The notes under the pieces: model-generated
Seen by the model: only the letters and a program-made list of their open reading frames with translations
Database searches by the model: none
Told to the model about the DNA's origin: nothing
Shown: positions 37,226 through 46,250 of the stretch, piece after piece
Numbering within the stretch: position 1 is the stretch's first letter
Layout of the letters: each line of letters begins with the position of its first letter
Position numbers and translations under genes: made by a program
From: an uncultured Bacteroidales bacterium
Lineage (GTDB): Bacteria; Bacteroidota; Bacteroidia; Bacteroidales; FEN-979
Reading direction: 5' to 3'
DNA: 64,000 nt
Assembly (NCBI GenBank): GCA_903926565.1
Contig: CAIYJU010000163.1
Span: 1 to 64,000, forward strand

Positions 37226-37978
37226 ATGGTGCGAGTAGTCCTTATTGATGACGAAGATCACATCCGTGATTCACTGGTAAAGCTTCTGGAACGGAATTGC
37301 CAGCAAGTTTCGGTTATCGGAACCGCATCCGGAGTTCACAGCGGCATCAGGATCATCCGGGAACTGAACCCCGATCTTGTTTTACTTGACATCCAGATGA
37401 ATGATGGCACCGGCTTCGACTTGTTGCAAGCCTTTCCCAGGGTCGATTTTAAAGTTATTTTTATCACGGCGTATGATCAATATGCGCTTCAGGCGTTTCG
37501 TTTCAGCGCCATCGACTACCTCCTTAAACCGGTAAATCCTGAACACCTTGTTTCCGCAATCGGCCGTGCAGCGCTGTTTATCAGAGATCACTTCAACATG
37601 CAGATAGAGGCATTGTATGAGAACCTCAGATCTGTTTCAAGGCAGGACAAGAAAATCATATTAAAAACCACGGAACAGATACATCTGCTTGATCTGAAAA
37701 ACATTGTAACCTGCGAATCCGACAGTTGTTACACCACCGTTCATACCATTGAAGGAGAACACATTATGGTGGCGAAAACGCTGAAAGAATACGAAGAGAT
37801 GCTGGCAGGATGCGGATTCTACCGGGCTCATAAATCGCATTTGATCAACCTGGCGCACATCAAGCGGTTTGACAGGCAGGATGGCGGGTATATTGTGCTG
37901 ACCAATGATATGAAGATACCGGTTGCATCAAGGAAACGGGAGGAGATGATGGCGTTGCTGGAGAAAATGGCGGAGTGA
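37226..37978 (+). CDS. LytTR-family response regulator
   Basis: A 250-residue regulator. The receiver domain (1-120) has the acidic pair at residues 8-9, phospho-acceptor D55 in LVLLDIQ, Thr in FITAYD and Lys in YLLKPV. The LytTR DNA-binding domain (about 150-248) has ILKTTEQIHLLDLKNIVTCESD and FYRAHKSHLINLAHI. It is followed 27 bases later by a LytS-like kinase, so the two form a two-component system. Such pairs control surface and secreted proteins in this phylum. A related but degenerate receiver lies at 47609. Confidence 0.94.
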   Translation: MVRVVLIDDEDHIRDSLVKLLERNCQQVSVIGTASGVHSGIRIIRELNPDLVLLDIQMNDGTGFDLLQAFPRVDFKVIFITAYDQYALQAFRFSAIDYLLKPVNPEHLVSAIGRAALFIRDHFNMQIEALYENLRSVSRQDKKIILKTTEQIHLLDLKNIVTCESDSCYTTVHTIEGEHIMVAKTLKEYEEMLAGCGFYRAHKSHLINLAHIKRFDRQDGGYIVLTNDMKIPVASRKREEMMALLEKMAE

Positions 37979-38005
37979 GGTATCATAACAGTTATTGTAT
38001 TCATC

Positions 38006-39904
38006 ATGCGCAAATTTCTGATCGTTTCCCTTATTCTGATTCCAAGCCTGATGTCTGCCAATAAAGGTTTGCGCCTTGCCAAAGGCCAGGAAAACTCCGT
38101 TAACATTGCCCTGGAGAAAGTCAATGTTGGGAATGCCTATTATAATAAATTGGATTTCAAAAATGCCCTGCTGGCATACTTGTCCGCCTTGAAAATCCTT
38201 GAAGACAATAAAATTTTTAAAGCATCCGCAGAGGTGTGTCTGCAACTTGGCAATATAAATTTCTTTATCATGAGAAGTGATAAAGCGATCTCTTATTACC
38301 ACAAAGCGATTTCGTATTATCAGGCTGCAGGTGATGAAACATCCCTGCCAATCGTTTACGATGCCATGGGGCTCTCCATGTTTTTTTTGAGATATGGACC
38401 CATTGACAGCGCACTTATTTATGGGAATAAATTATTGAATTATTCACGAACGTTTCCTGATCGCTCACTGGAGGCTTACGCGCTGATGGTGGTAGGAATG
38501 TATTATCTGGATGAAACCAGGTCAGTGTCCAGAAAACAAAAAGTGCTGACATACAGTGATTCCGCATTAAACCGGGCGGTGGAACTTCATAATAATGAAC
38601 TTATTTCTATCATCTACAGCAACTTTGCAGGCTTTTATGACCGCACTTCGCCGCTTTTCGAATTGACCGGGAATCTGTCCTTTTCGCGACATTATTATGA
38701 TAAAGCGTACCATGCCGCCAAACAGGCAGCAAGCAGTTATTTGCAGGCCAGGATACTGAATTATCTGGCCGCAATCGACATAGAGGAGGGGAAGTATGAC
38801 ATGGCAGAAAACCGCCTGGAATTAAGTGAAACCAAGCTGAATGAACCATTTCAGTTTTCTGAAAACAGCATTCCCTTCACCCTCAATTCGCAGTTCCACA
38901 AAATATTTCAGTACTTTTTGATTCAGCTACAACGAACAGATATGTATGAGGCCCGGTTTAAGCTGGCTATGGCAAAAGGAGAATTCAGGAAAGCAGTGGA
39001 TTACCTGCAATTCTACCATCGGTCACAAGATACGATTACCGCCTCGCACCAGGGGCGGCAACTCGAATTGCTGATGGCAGAGGACGAGGCTTATAAACAG
39101 GATCAAAAGATCAGGACGCTTGCACAGGCCAACGAATTGAATAATCTTAGATTATCTCAATCCCGGACTCGGTTCATTGTTACCGGTACCGGCATTGCAT
39201 TGGTCAGCATTATTCTGCTGTTGTTTCTCCAACGGAGGAAATTACGGGCGGAGCAACAATCAATTGCCACGGAACAGCGCTTGCTCAGGGCGCAAATGAA
39301 TCCCCATTTCATCTTCAACTCCCTGGCCAGCATCCAGAATTTCGTGATCAACGAAGAATCCGGCAAAGCAAGCATTTACCTGTCCCGGTTCTCTCAATTG
39401 GTCCGAAATATCCTTGACAATTCAACAGAGGAATATGTGACCCTTGAAAAAGAGATCAGTACGATTGAAAATTACCTGGTTTTGCAAAAGGTGCGGTATG
39501 CCGGTAAATTCGATTACAAGATCGCTGTTGATGAAACGCTCCGTACAGAAGATCTGCTGATTCCCCCGATGCTGGCACAACCATTCATTGAAAATGCGAT
39601 CGAGCACGGGATCCGGCACAAATCAACATCCGGACAAATTGAAGTCCGCTTCCAGCAAAAAGGCGGAATTATCAGGGTGGAAGTGGAGGACAATGGTGTT
39701 GGCCGGGAAAAGGCACTCGAAATTGAATCTAAACATAACATCAGGCACCGTTCCATGGCGATATCTATAACGAGAGACCGCCTCGATCTTCTCAACAAAA
39801 AGCTGAAAAACAAAATCCGTATGAATATCGTCGATCTCAAAGACGCTGATGGTCAAGCCTGTGGGACACGGGTGGAGTTTGGGATACCGTTGGTGAAAAA
39901 TTAA
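38006..39904 (+). CDS. LytS-type sensor histidine kinase with TPR sensor region
   Basis: A 632-residue protein. The N-terminal signal-like segment (FLIVSLILIPSLMSA) precedes a helical TPR region (about 30-370) that would lie in the periplasm. A membrane helix follows at about 390-410, and the cytoplasmic His_kinase domain carries the phospho-acceptor H434 in QMNPHFIFNSL. The HATPase domain has an N-box (PFIENAIEHGI) and a DNGVG block. The kinase pairs with the LytTR regulator upstream. The signal is unknown. TPRs suggest a protein or peptide ligand. Confidence 0.92.
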   Translation: MRKFLIVSLILIPSLMSANKGLRLAKGQENSVNIALEKVNVGNAYYNKLDFKNALLAYLSALKILEDNKIFKASAEVCLQLGNINFFIMRSDKAISYYHKAISYYQAAGDETSLPIVYDAMGLSMFFLRYGPIDSALIYGNKLLNYSRTFPDRSLEAYALMVVGMYYLDETRSVSRKQKVLTYSDSALNRAVELHNNELISIIYSNFAGFYDRTSPLFELTGNLSFSRHYYDKAYHAAKQAASSYLQARILNYLAAIDIEEGKYDMAENRLELSETKLNEPFQFSENSIPFTLNSQFHKIFQYFLIQLQRTDMYEARFKLAMAKGEFRKAVDYLQFYHRSQDTITASHQGRQLELLMAEDEAYKQDQKIRTLAQANELNNLRLSQSRTRFIVTGTGIALVSIILLLFLQRRKLRAEQQSIATEQRLLRAQMNPHFIFNSLASIQNFVINEESGKASIYLSRFSQLVRNILDNSTEEYVTLEKEISTIENYLVLQKVRYAGKFDYKIAVDETLRTEDLLIPPMLAQPFIENAIEHGIRHKSTSGQIEVRFQQKGGIIRVEVEDNGVGREKALEIESKHNIRHRSMAISITRDRLDLLNKKLKNKIRMNIVDLKDADGQACGTRVEFGIPLVKN

Positions 39905-39939
39905 ATGACGAAATAGGCCTGACAATTTAGCAAAACCAG

Positions 39940-39970
39940 TTGCATTTCCTGAATAAACATATTAAATTTG
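39940..39970 (+). promoter_or_regulatory. Bacteroidota-type promoter candidate for the DUF4143 ATPase
   Basis: TTG at 39940-39942 and TAAATTTG at 39963-39970 (a full TAnnTTTG match) have 20-base spacing. The ATG is 47 bases downstream. A second partial box, CATATTTG, lies closer to the gene. Confidence 0.5.
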
Positions 39971-40016
39971 TCCTTGAAATTTAAACACTCATATTTGTAT
40001 TTTCAAGGAACATTGC

Positions 40017-41150
40017 ATGATTCTTCGATCTCTTCTCAAGGAAAAAATTGAGCACTCACTTTTGGTTTCACCCGTTACAGCACTCCTGGGGCCAAGGCAA
40101 TGCGGCAAAACCACTATCAGCAGGCTGATTGCCGAAAATCATGACACTGTAATTTTCGATCTTGAAAATCCGGTAGATTTTCAACAGTTGTCTGTGGCGC
40201 CGATGATCACACTACAACCATTAACGGGCCTTATCATTATTGATGAGATTCAGCAACTCCCTGAACTGGCTGGCATTATCAGGGTTTTGGCCGACCGCAG
40301 GGAGCATCCGGCAAAATTCCTGATCCTTGGCAGTGCTTCCCCTTTCATGATGAAGTATGCTTCGGAATCTTTAGCCGGAAGAGTGGCCTTTATTGATATG
40401 TCTGGTTTTAATCTGCAGGAAGTTGGTTCCCGGCAACTTAGAAAACTTTGGATCCGGGGTGGGTTTCCGCGTTCGTTCTTAAGCGAAGATGAGCGGACAA
40501 GTTTTCAATGGAGGCAGGATTTTATACGTACGTTCCTTGAACGTGACATACCCCAGCTTGGAATTTCCATTCCTTCTGCTTCAATGAGAAGGTTTTGGAC
40601 CATGCTTGCCCATTATCATGGACAGGTATGGAACGGGTCAGAATTTGCACGTTCAATCGGGACTTCAGAACCAACAGCAAGAAGATATCTTGATATTCTT
40701 ACCGGTGCATTTGTAGTCAATCAACTGCAACCGTGGCATGAAAATATAAAGAAACGCCAGGTGAAATCGCCGAAAGTATATATCAGGGATACGGGAATGC
40801 TGCATGCATTGCTCTTTCTGGACAAAGATGCCATTTTACAGCATCCGAAACTCGGCTTGTCATGGGAAGGATTTATCATCGAAGAAATGATAAACATGTT
40901 GCAAACCCCTTGTTATTTCTGGGCCACCCACGCCGGAGCAGAGCTTGATTTGTTTACCATTCAAAAAGGTAAAAGAATTGGGTTCGAAATCAAATATTCA
41001 GATGCTCCGCAAATAACAAAGTCCATGCTGCATGCTATAGAAGATCTTTCGTTGGAACAATTATTCATCCTTTACCCGGGAGATAAAAATTATACAATCC
41101 ATGAAAAAATTCAAGTTATTGCAGCACAGAAAATGTACTCCGTTTTTTAA
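40017..41150 (+). CDS. AAA-type ATPase with DUF4143 domain
   Basis: A 377-residue protein of the widespread bacterial AAA_14/DUF4143 family. The ATPase half has Walker A LLGPRQCGKTT (about 24-34), Walker B LIIIDEIQQL and a sensor-like LGSASP. A winged-helix-like linker follows (about 205-245), then a C-terminal part with GFIIEEMI and ELDLFTIQKGKRIGFEIKYSD, which resembles a PD-(D/E)xK-type nuclease core (Asp, Glu and Lys in place). Its role in cells is not established. The gene stands alone between a two-component system and secreted-protein genes, and such genes are often recently acquired. Confidence 0.9.
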   Translation: MILRSLLKEKIEHSLLVSPVTALLGPRQCGKTTISRLIAENHDTVIFDLENPVDFQQLSVAPMITLQPLTGLIIIDEIQQLPELAGIIRVLADRREHPAKFLILGSASPFMMKYASESLAGRVAFIDMSGFNLQEVGSRQLRKLWIRGGFPRSFLSEDERTSFQWRQDFIRTFLERDIPQLGISIPSASMRRFWTMLAHYHGQVWNGSEFARSIGTSEPTARRYLDILTGAFVVNQLQPWHENIKKRQVKSPKVYIRDTGMLHALLFLDKDAILQHPKLGLSWEGFIIEEMINMLQTPCYFWATHAGAELDLFTIQKGKRIGFEIKYSDAPQITKSMLHAIEDLSLEQLFILYPGDKNYTIHEKIQVIAAQKMYSVF

Positions 41151-41231
41151 CCCTTCCCCCATTCACTAAATCACACACCTCGTTCACTAAACAGTTTCAG
41201 GCGTTCTCTTAACGGAGTCCATTCTGCATTT

Positions 41232-41267
41232 CAGAGATATTACATTTGATAACAACCAAAATCTCTG
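41232..41267 (+). promoter_or_regulatory. -7 box inside a small inverted repeat upstream of the beta-propeller gene
   Basis: TACATTTG at 41241-41248 matches TAnnTTTG. It is enclosed by the inverted pair CAGAGAT (41232-41238) and ATCTCTG (41261-41267), just before the ATG at 41271. No -33 TTTG is visible at the right distance, so an activator may be needed or the match may be chance. Confidence 0.35.
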
Positions 41268-41270
41268 ATT

Positions 41271-42584
41271 ATGAAAAAACAAGTTACTCTTTTAGTATTT
41301 AGTGCAATCCTGCATTCCTTCACTGGATTGAACGGAACCTTGGCGCAGGAAGCCCTGCAATTCAATGCAAATCCAAACAACCCGGCTTTGACCCATGGCG
41401 CCCCGGGAACATACGATGGTGAATTTTGCGTTTTGCCATATCCGCTATGGGATAACGGTACCTTCTACCTTTTTTACACCGGCAATGCGGGGGTTTGTTT
41501 TGCCACTTCTACCAACGGTTATAACTTTACCAAGTTTACCGGGAATCCTGTTTTGACAGCATCGGGCAGCGGATTCGACTCCCTGGGGGCTGCGCAGGCT
41601 GTCGTGCTGAAAGTCGGCCCGCAATGGGTGATGTATTACAATGCCCGCCAGTTTCCCGGATGGGGACCGGGTGAATCCATCGGCAGGGCAACTGCCGACA
41701 GCCTGACCGGCGCCTGGGATCGGTCTTTGGCACCGGTGCTGACCCTGGGCAGCCCGGGAGAATGGGATGCCGGCCTGATCACTCCGAACAATGTGTTTCC
41801 ATTGGCATCCGGCGGTTTTATCATGTATTATTATGCTTCAACTGATTTCAACGGTACATGGCTGATGGGAATGGCAACCTCCCCGGATGGAATAAACTGG
41901 ACGAAATACAACGATCCGGCCACAACCCAGGCGCCTTATGCCGAAAGCGACCCAATCTTACCAGCCGGTGAATCCGGCGAGTTTGACGAATGGGGTGTAC
42001 TTGGGGCCGGTGTTTTTAAAAAAGGCGGCTTTTATCACATGTATTACTCCGGGGTAGGTCCCGGCCCGGGCGGTTACCGGACTGACATTGGATTTGCCTA
42101 TAGCGCCGACGGCATCACGTGGCAAAAATGGGCGGAAAACCCGGTTTATGTCCAGGAAGATGACCCGTATTTCAATGCTAGCACCATGATATTTGAACAA
42201 CCGGGTGTACTGCTCTATAATTCAACTGTTTTCATCTATTATGATTACGGTGTGCAGGAAAATTCGCTCGGAATGGCCACCGATGATTTTACGGATAAAA
42301 TCAGCGAATGGGAACTTTCTGATTACGCATTGCGCATCACGAATTCGCCCAACCCTGTGACTCAGTCAACCACATTCTCCTACAATTTAGAGGAGTCGGG
42401 GCAAGTATCACTTGATATATTCGACAGTTTCGGCAGACTCATCGCCACGCCGGTAAATGAATGGCAGCAGAAGGGCGAAAAGCATGTTTTGTGGAATGCA
42501 GGCGAAGTTCCGGCAGGGGTTTACTTCCTCCGGCTCCATTCCGGGAAAAAGGAGGGGAATCGCAAGATGCTGGTGGTAAAATAA
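41271..42584 (+). CDS. Secreted five-bladed beta-propeller glycosidase-like protein with T9SS sorting domain
   Basis: A 437-residue protein with a signal peptide and a propeller region (about 45-345) whose blades repeat the pattern GxFYLFYTG, WVMYYNA, FIMYYYAST, YHMYYSG and VFIYYDYG. This is typical of the GH43/GH32/GH130-type folds. Acidic residues at blade starts (YDGEF, EWDAG, DEWGV) could be the catalytic pair. The last 80 residues are a T9SS type A domain (NSPNPVTQSTTFSYN to NRKMLVVK). A plant or algal glycan could be the substrate, but the family cannot be pinned down. The next gene follows after 12 bases. Confidence 0.82.
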   Translation: MKKQVTLLVFSAILHSFTGLNGTLAQEALQFNANPNNPALTHGAPGTYDGEFCVLPYPLWDNGTFYLFYTGNAGVCFATSTNGYNFTKFTGNPVLTASGSGFDSLGAAQAVVLKVGPQWVMYYNARQFPGWGPGESIGRATADSLTGAWDRSLAPVLTLGSPGEWDAGLITPNNVFPLASGGFIMYYYASTDFNGTWLMGMATSPDGINWTKYNDPATTQAPYAESDPILPAGESGEFDEWGVLGAGVFKKGGFYHMYYSGVGPGPGGYRTDIGFAYSADGITWQKWAENPVYVQEDDPYFNASTMIFEQPGVLLYNSTVFIYYDYGVQENSLGMATDDFTDKISEWELSDYALRITNSPNPVTQSTTFSYNLEESGQVSLDIFDSFGRLIATPVNEWQQKGEKHVLWNAGEVPAGVYFLRLHSGKKEGNRKMLVVK

Positions 42585-42596
42585 ACTCTCAAAAAG

Positions 42597-44768
42597 ATGA
42601 AACGAACCACCATCATCGTCCTTGCAGCAATCCTGCTTACAATCTGGTCATGGGGTCAGAATCCTGTCATCCTGTCCTGCCTCGAACAGGTCAGATCTGA
42701 TAGCATCCGTGCCACCATGGAGCATCTTCAGTCATTCGGAACACGGTATGCGTTGTCTGCGAACCGGAAAAATATCGCCACCTGGATATCGAATAAATTT
42801 TCCTCATTCGGATATCCCGATGTAAAGCTGGATTCCTTCCAGGTTGCGAACAACGATTCATCATACTGGCAGTACAACGTGGTCTGCACAATCACAGGGG
42901 CCTCTTCTCCCGGAGAAATTTGCATCATTGGCGGGCATTACGATTCATATTGCGAACCGGATCCTTTCATCGCGGCGCCGGGTGCCGACGATAACGGTTC
43001 GGCAGTGGCTGCCACCCTTGAAGCTGCACGCGTAATGAAGCTTATGAATTTTCAGCCTGAATCAACGATCCGGTTCATTCTCTTTGCAGCCGAAGAATTG
43101 GGTTTATCCGGCGCTTATCACCAGGCGAATGAATCCATAGAGAATGGTGAAGATGTCCGGCTGGTGTTCAACATGGACATGATCTCCAGCAACCCCGACA
43201 GCGTGAACAAGGTTTTCCTTTTCCGATACCGAAATGTTGAAAGCACATTTAACATAGCCTCGGATGCCTTCCGGCAATACACAAATCTGTCCGTATTTCC
43301 CGGCCTTCCCGAAATGGAATACCGATCGGATTCCTACGCATTCTGGATGAAGGGGTTCCCGGCAACCTGGGCGTTCGAATATGACTTCTGCCCCAACTAC
43401 CACACTGTAGCCGATATTGTATCGAATTGCAACATGGAATATTGTGCAGAGATCACAAAAGGGGCGCTTGCAACCATCATGGAAATGCAGTTCCGGCCAT
43501 TTCCTCCGGGTATCTCGTCGAAATCCTCCTCTGAAAATGTTACGATCAGGTGGAAACCTACGGAGAATAAACACCTGTCGGGATATAAAGTCTACCGGAG
43601 CGGGAACGACAGTGCCGGCTTTGTGCAGATTAATTCCGCATTGGTAACCGATACCTTTTATGTAGATCAGGCCGTGGAGACCAGAAAGGATTACTATTAC
43701 CTGGTAAGGCTGGTCAACGATCTGCAACAGGAAAGTGCGGCATCCAATACGGTGCACGGCGTGCGCTTTGGCTTCACCGACACGTTACTGGTAGTGGCCT
43801 GTATGAAAGGACAGCAAACCACCCCCGACAGCATCCGGCAATTCTATGCGTCGGTACTTGACAGCATCCCCTTCCGCTGGTTCGACCTCAACCAGTTGAG
43901 CCCCCTCACCCTTGGAACACTTTCACAACACAGGAACACTCTGTGGGTCATCAATTCCCTTGAATACAATGCGATTTCAGACGAGATGAAGGGAAACCTG
44001 CAATCCTTTTTTGAAAACAACGGGAACATGATGTTTGCAGGATTTTCCTTCTCAAGGTTTATCAACGGGAGCATAGGATTTCCATACAAACACCCGGAAA
44101 GTTCGATCGGTCGTACGTACTTTAAGGTTGATTCAACGCATAAAGCGATCAGCAGCTACATGTACCAGGCTTATCCTGACGAGGACGGATACGACACGTT
44201 GCGCCTGGATCCGGCAAAAGCCATGAAAGCAGGTTATCCGGGCGAATTAAACAATATCGAGGTGTTTATCCCGGTTTCAGGCGGAAATCCGGTTTATCGC
44301 TTCGATTCAAAGTACGATCCCGGAACGCCTCAAGGATCGCAACAGGACAAGATTGTCGGAGTGGAATATATGGGCGATGATTTCAAAACCATCCTGTTAA
44401 GCTTCCCCTTGTATTATCTCGACACTTCCGACGCCCGAACGATTATGAAACATGTGATCAGAAAGAAATTCGGAAGCCTGCAGGATATTCCAGCAACGGA
44501 AGGTCCCGGAGTTCTCGCAGTCCGGGTTTTTCCCAATCCATGTAAAAATGAAGCCACCTTATCATTCTCAGCACCTGACACCAGGCAAATCCAGGTTCAG
44601 ATTTACAATTTGTATGGTACAAAGGTCATTCAATTGATCAATCAGAGGCTGGACTTAGAGAAGCAATCCATTCGTTTTTCAACACGTGACCTGCCGTCAG
44701 GAATGTATTTCATCCGACTCCAGGCCGGGAGTAAAACAGGAACGGGTAAAATAGTGGTCGTAAAATGA
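42597..44768 (+). CDS. Secreted M28-family metallopeptidase with FN3 and T9SS sorting domain
   Basis: A 723-residue protein. After the signal peptide, an M28 aminopeptidase-like domain (about 35-300) shows all five zinc ligands: His in GGHYDS, Asp in PGADDNGSA, Glu pair in AAEELGLSG, Asp in FNMDMIS and His in PNYHTVAD. A fibronectin type III-like domain follows (about 310-390), then an unassigned region and a T9SS type A domain (VFPNPCKNEATLSFS to TGKIVVVK). It should act outside the cell on peptides. It lies in a series of co-directed secreted-protein genes. Confidence 0.92.
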   Translation: MKRTTIIVLAAILLTIWSWGQNPVILSCLEQVRSDSIRATMEHLQSFGTRYALSANRKNIATWISNKFSSFGYPDVKLDSFQVANNDSSYWQYNVVCTITGASSPGEICIIGGHYDSYCEPDPFIAAPGADDNGSAVAATLEAARVMKLMNFQPESTIRFILFAAEELGLSGAYHQANESIENGEDVRLVFNMDMISSNPDSVNKVFLFRYRNVESTFNIASDAFRQYTNLSVFPGLPEMEYRSDSYAFWMKGFPATWAFEYDFCPNYHTVADIVSNCNMEYCAEITKGALATIMEMQFRPFPPGISSKSSSENVTIRWKPTENKHLSGYKVYRSGNDSAGFVQINSALVTDTFYVDQAVETRKDYYYLVRLVNDLQQESAASNTVHGVRFGFTDTLLVVACMKGQQTTPDSIRQFYASVLDSIPFRWFDLNQLSPLTLGTLSQHRNTLWVINSLEYNAISDEMKGNLQSFFENNGNMMFAGFSFSRFINGSIGFPYKHPESSIGRTYFKVDSTHKAISSYMYQAYPDEDGYDTLRLDPAKAMKAGYPGELNNIEVFIPVSGGNPVYRFDSKYDPGTPQGSQQDKIVGVEYMGDDFKTILLSFPLYYLDTSDARTIMKHVIRKKFGSLQDIPATEGPGVLAVRVFPNPCKNEATLSFSAPDTRQIQVQIYNLYGTKVIQLINQRLDLEKQSIRFSTRDLPSGMYFIRLQAGSKTGTGKIVVVK

Positions 44769-44814
44769 CATTTCAATTCCAGAGTTGAATACAATAAGTC
44801 TAAAAACAGAACCG

Positions 44815-46155
44815 ATGAAAATAAAAATTTTACTTTTTCTGATGGCACTTACCCTGACGTTCAGTGTAAACAGCCAGAATATTACAGTCAACCTGTCCTT
44901 TAATGCCGTCAACAACACGGCTGCCACACGGCTCGACAGTGTGAAGATCGTGAACCTGACCCAGGATACTGAAACTGTCATATACTATCCTGACACAGCA
45001 TTGGCGCTTGGAATCACAACTGGAGACACATTACTTTACGTAGGGTATTCGAAAGGATTTGCGGTAGGAATTCATGAGATGGATCAGGTGAAGAAACAAT
45101 TTCAAGTGTATCAAAATTATCCAAACCCGGTAAAAGATCAAAGCGTTATCTCAATGTTTGTTCCCGGAAAAGGACTGGTTAGTTTACTGATTACCGATAT
45201 CTCAGGAAGGACGCTATTCAGTTCTGCCAGGCAACTTGAAGAAGGCACTCATTCATTCAGGTTCACTCCCGGAGATGGCCGGTTGTTTTTCCTCTCAGCC
45301 ACCTGGAACGGGATAGACCAGCGTGTCAAAATTCTTGCGGGTGAAACAAGGGTTGGCAACAGATGCACATTGGAATATGCGGGAACAGTTAACGGGAATC
45401 AATCCATAAAATCATCAACACAGGTTTCCACCGCTTCGCTGGAATCAGGGATTATCGATGCGCCGATCACGAATAAAAACTATACTTTTCAATTTGCTGC
45501 CAACATTCCCTGCCCGGGAACACCGTCAGTTACCTACGAAGGACAAACCTACAACACGGTTCAGATCTTCAGCCAGTGCTGGATCAAGGAAAACCTGAAT
45601 GTGGGAACCATGATCCAGGGAATGCAAAATATGGCAAATAACGGGATCATTGAAAAATACTGCTACAACAACCAGCCCGACAGTTGCACCAAATATGGCG
45701 GTTTGTACCAATGGGATGAAATGATGCAATATGTCACACAACAGGGGGTGCAGGGCATCTGCCCGCCGGGCTGGCACCTGCCAACCGATGAAGACTGGAA
45801 AATCATGGAAGGAGCGATGGACAGCCAGTATGGTATGGGAGCCAATATCTGGGACTACAGTGGATTGCGGGGTTTTGATGTTGGCAAGAATCTGAAAACC
45901 ACCAGTGGATGGAAGAACAACGGAAACGGCACCGACCTGCTTGGTTTCTCGGCTTTACCGGGAAGCTACAGGATCTTATCCGGCACTTTCGATTTAACAG
46001 GCTATGAAGGGGTCTGGTGGATGTCTACAGCCTCCGCGATCAACTACGCATGGTACCGAAATCTATGGTTCTCCAGCCCGAAGGCAGGCCGGTTCAACGA
46101 CTCATACAGCTTCAAGGATTACGGTTTCAGTGTTCGCTGTTTAAAGGATGATTAG
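44815..46155 (+). CDS. Secreted FISUMP-domain protein with internal sorting-domain-like module
   Basis: A 446-residue protein from ATG 44815, where the signal peptide (KIKILLFLMALTLTFSVNS) begins. An earlier TTG adds nothing homologous. A T9SS-like YPNPVKDQSVISM...LITDISGRTLFS module lies in the middle (about 95-170) instead of at the end. The C-terminal 210 residues are a FISUMP domain: YEGQTYNTVQIFSQCWIKENL, YGGLYQWDEMM, GICPPGWHLPTDEDW, and a terminal FSVRCLKD. FISUMP proteins are surface or secreted lipoprotein-like proteins of uncertain role. The displaced sorting-type module is odd. Confidence 0.87.
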   Translation: MKIKILLFLMALTLTFSVNSQNITVNLSFNAVNNTAATRLDSVKIVNLTQDTETVIYYPDTALALGITTGDTLLYVGYSKGFAVGIHEMDQVKKQFQVYQNYPNPVKDQSVISMFVPGKGLVSLLITDISGRTLFSSARQLEEGTHSFRFTPGDGRLFFLSATWNGIDQRVKILAGETRVGNRCTLEYAGTVNGNQSIKSSTQVSTASLESGIIDAPITNKNYTFQFAANIPCPGTPSVTYEGQTYNTVQIFSQCWIKENLNVGTMIQGMQNMANNGIIEKYCYNNQPDSCTKYGGLYQWDEMMQYVTQQGVQGICPPGWHLPTDEDWKIMEGAMDSQYGMGANIWDYSGLRGFDVGKNLKTTSGWKNNGNGTDLLGFSALPGSYRILSGTFDLTGYEGVWWMSTASAINYAWYRNLWFSSPKAGRFNDSYSFKDYGFSVRCLKDD

Positions 46156-46250
46156 TCGGCCCGACATAAATTTCCTGTATCCGGGGCGGAATCAGGACAA
46201 ACCAGAATCTTCGATCGATGAATTTCAATTCAACTTTAAACTCAAAGACC

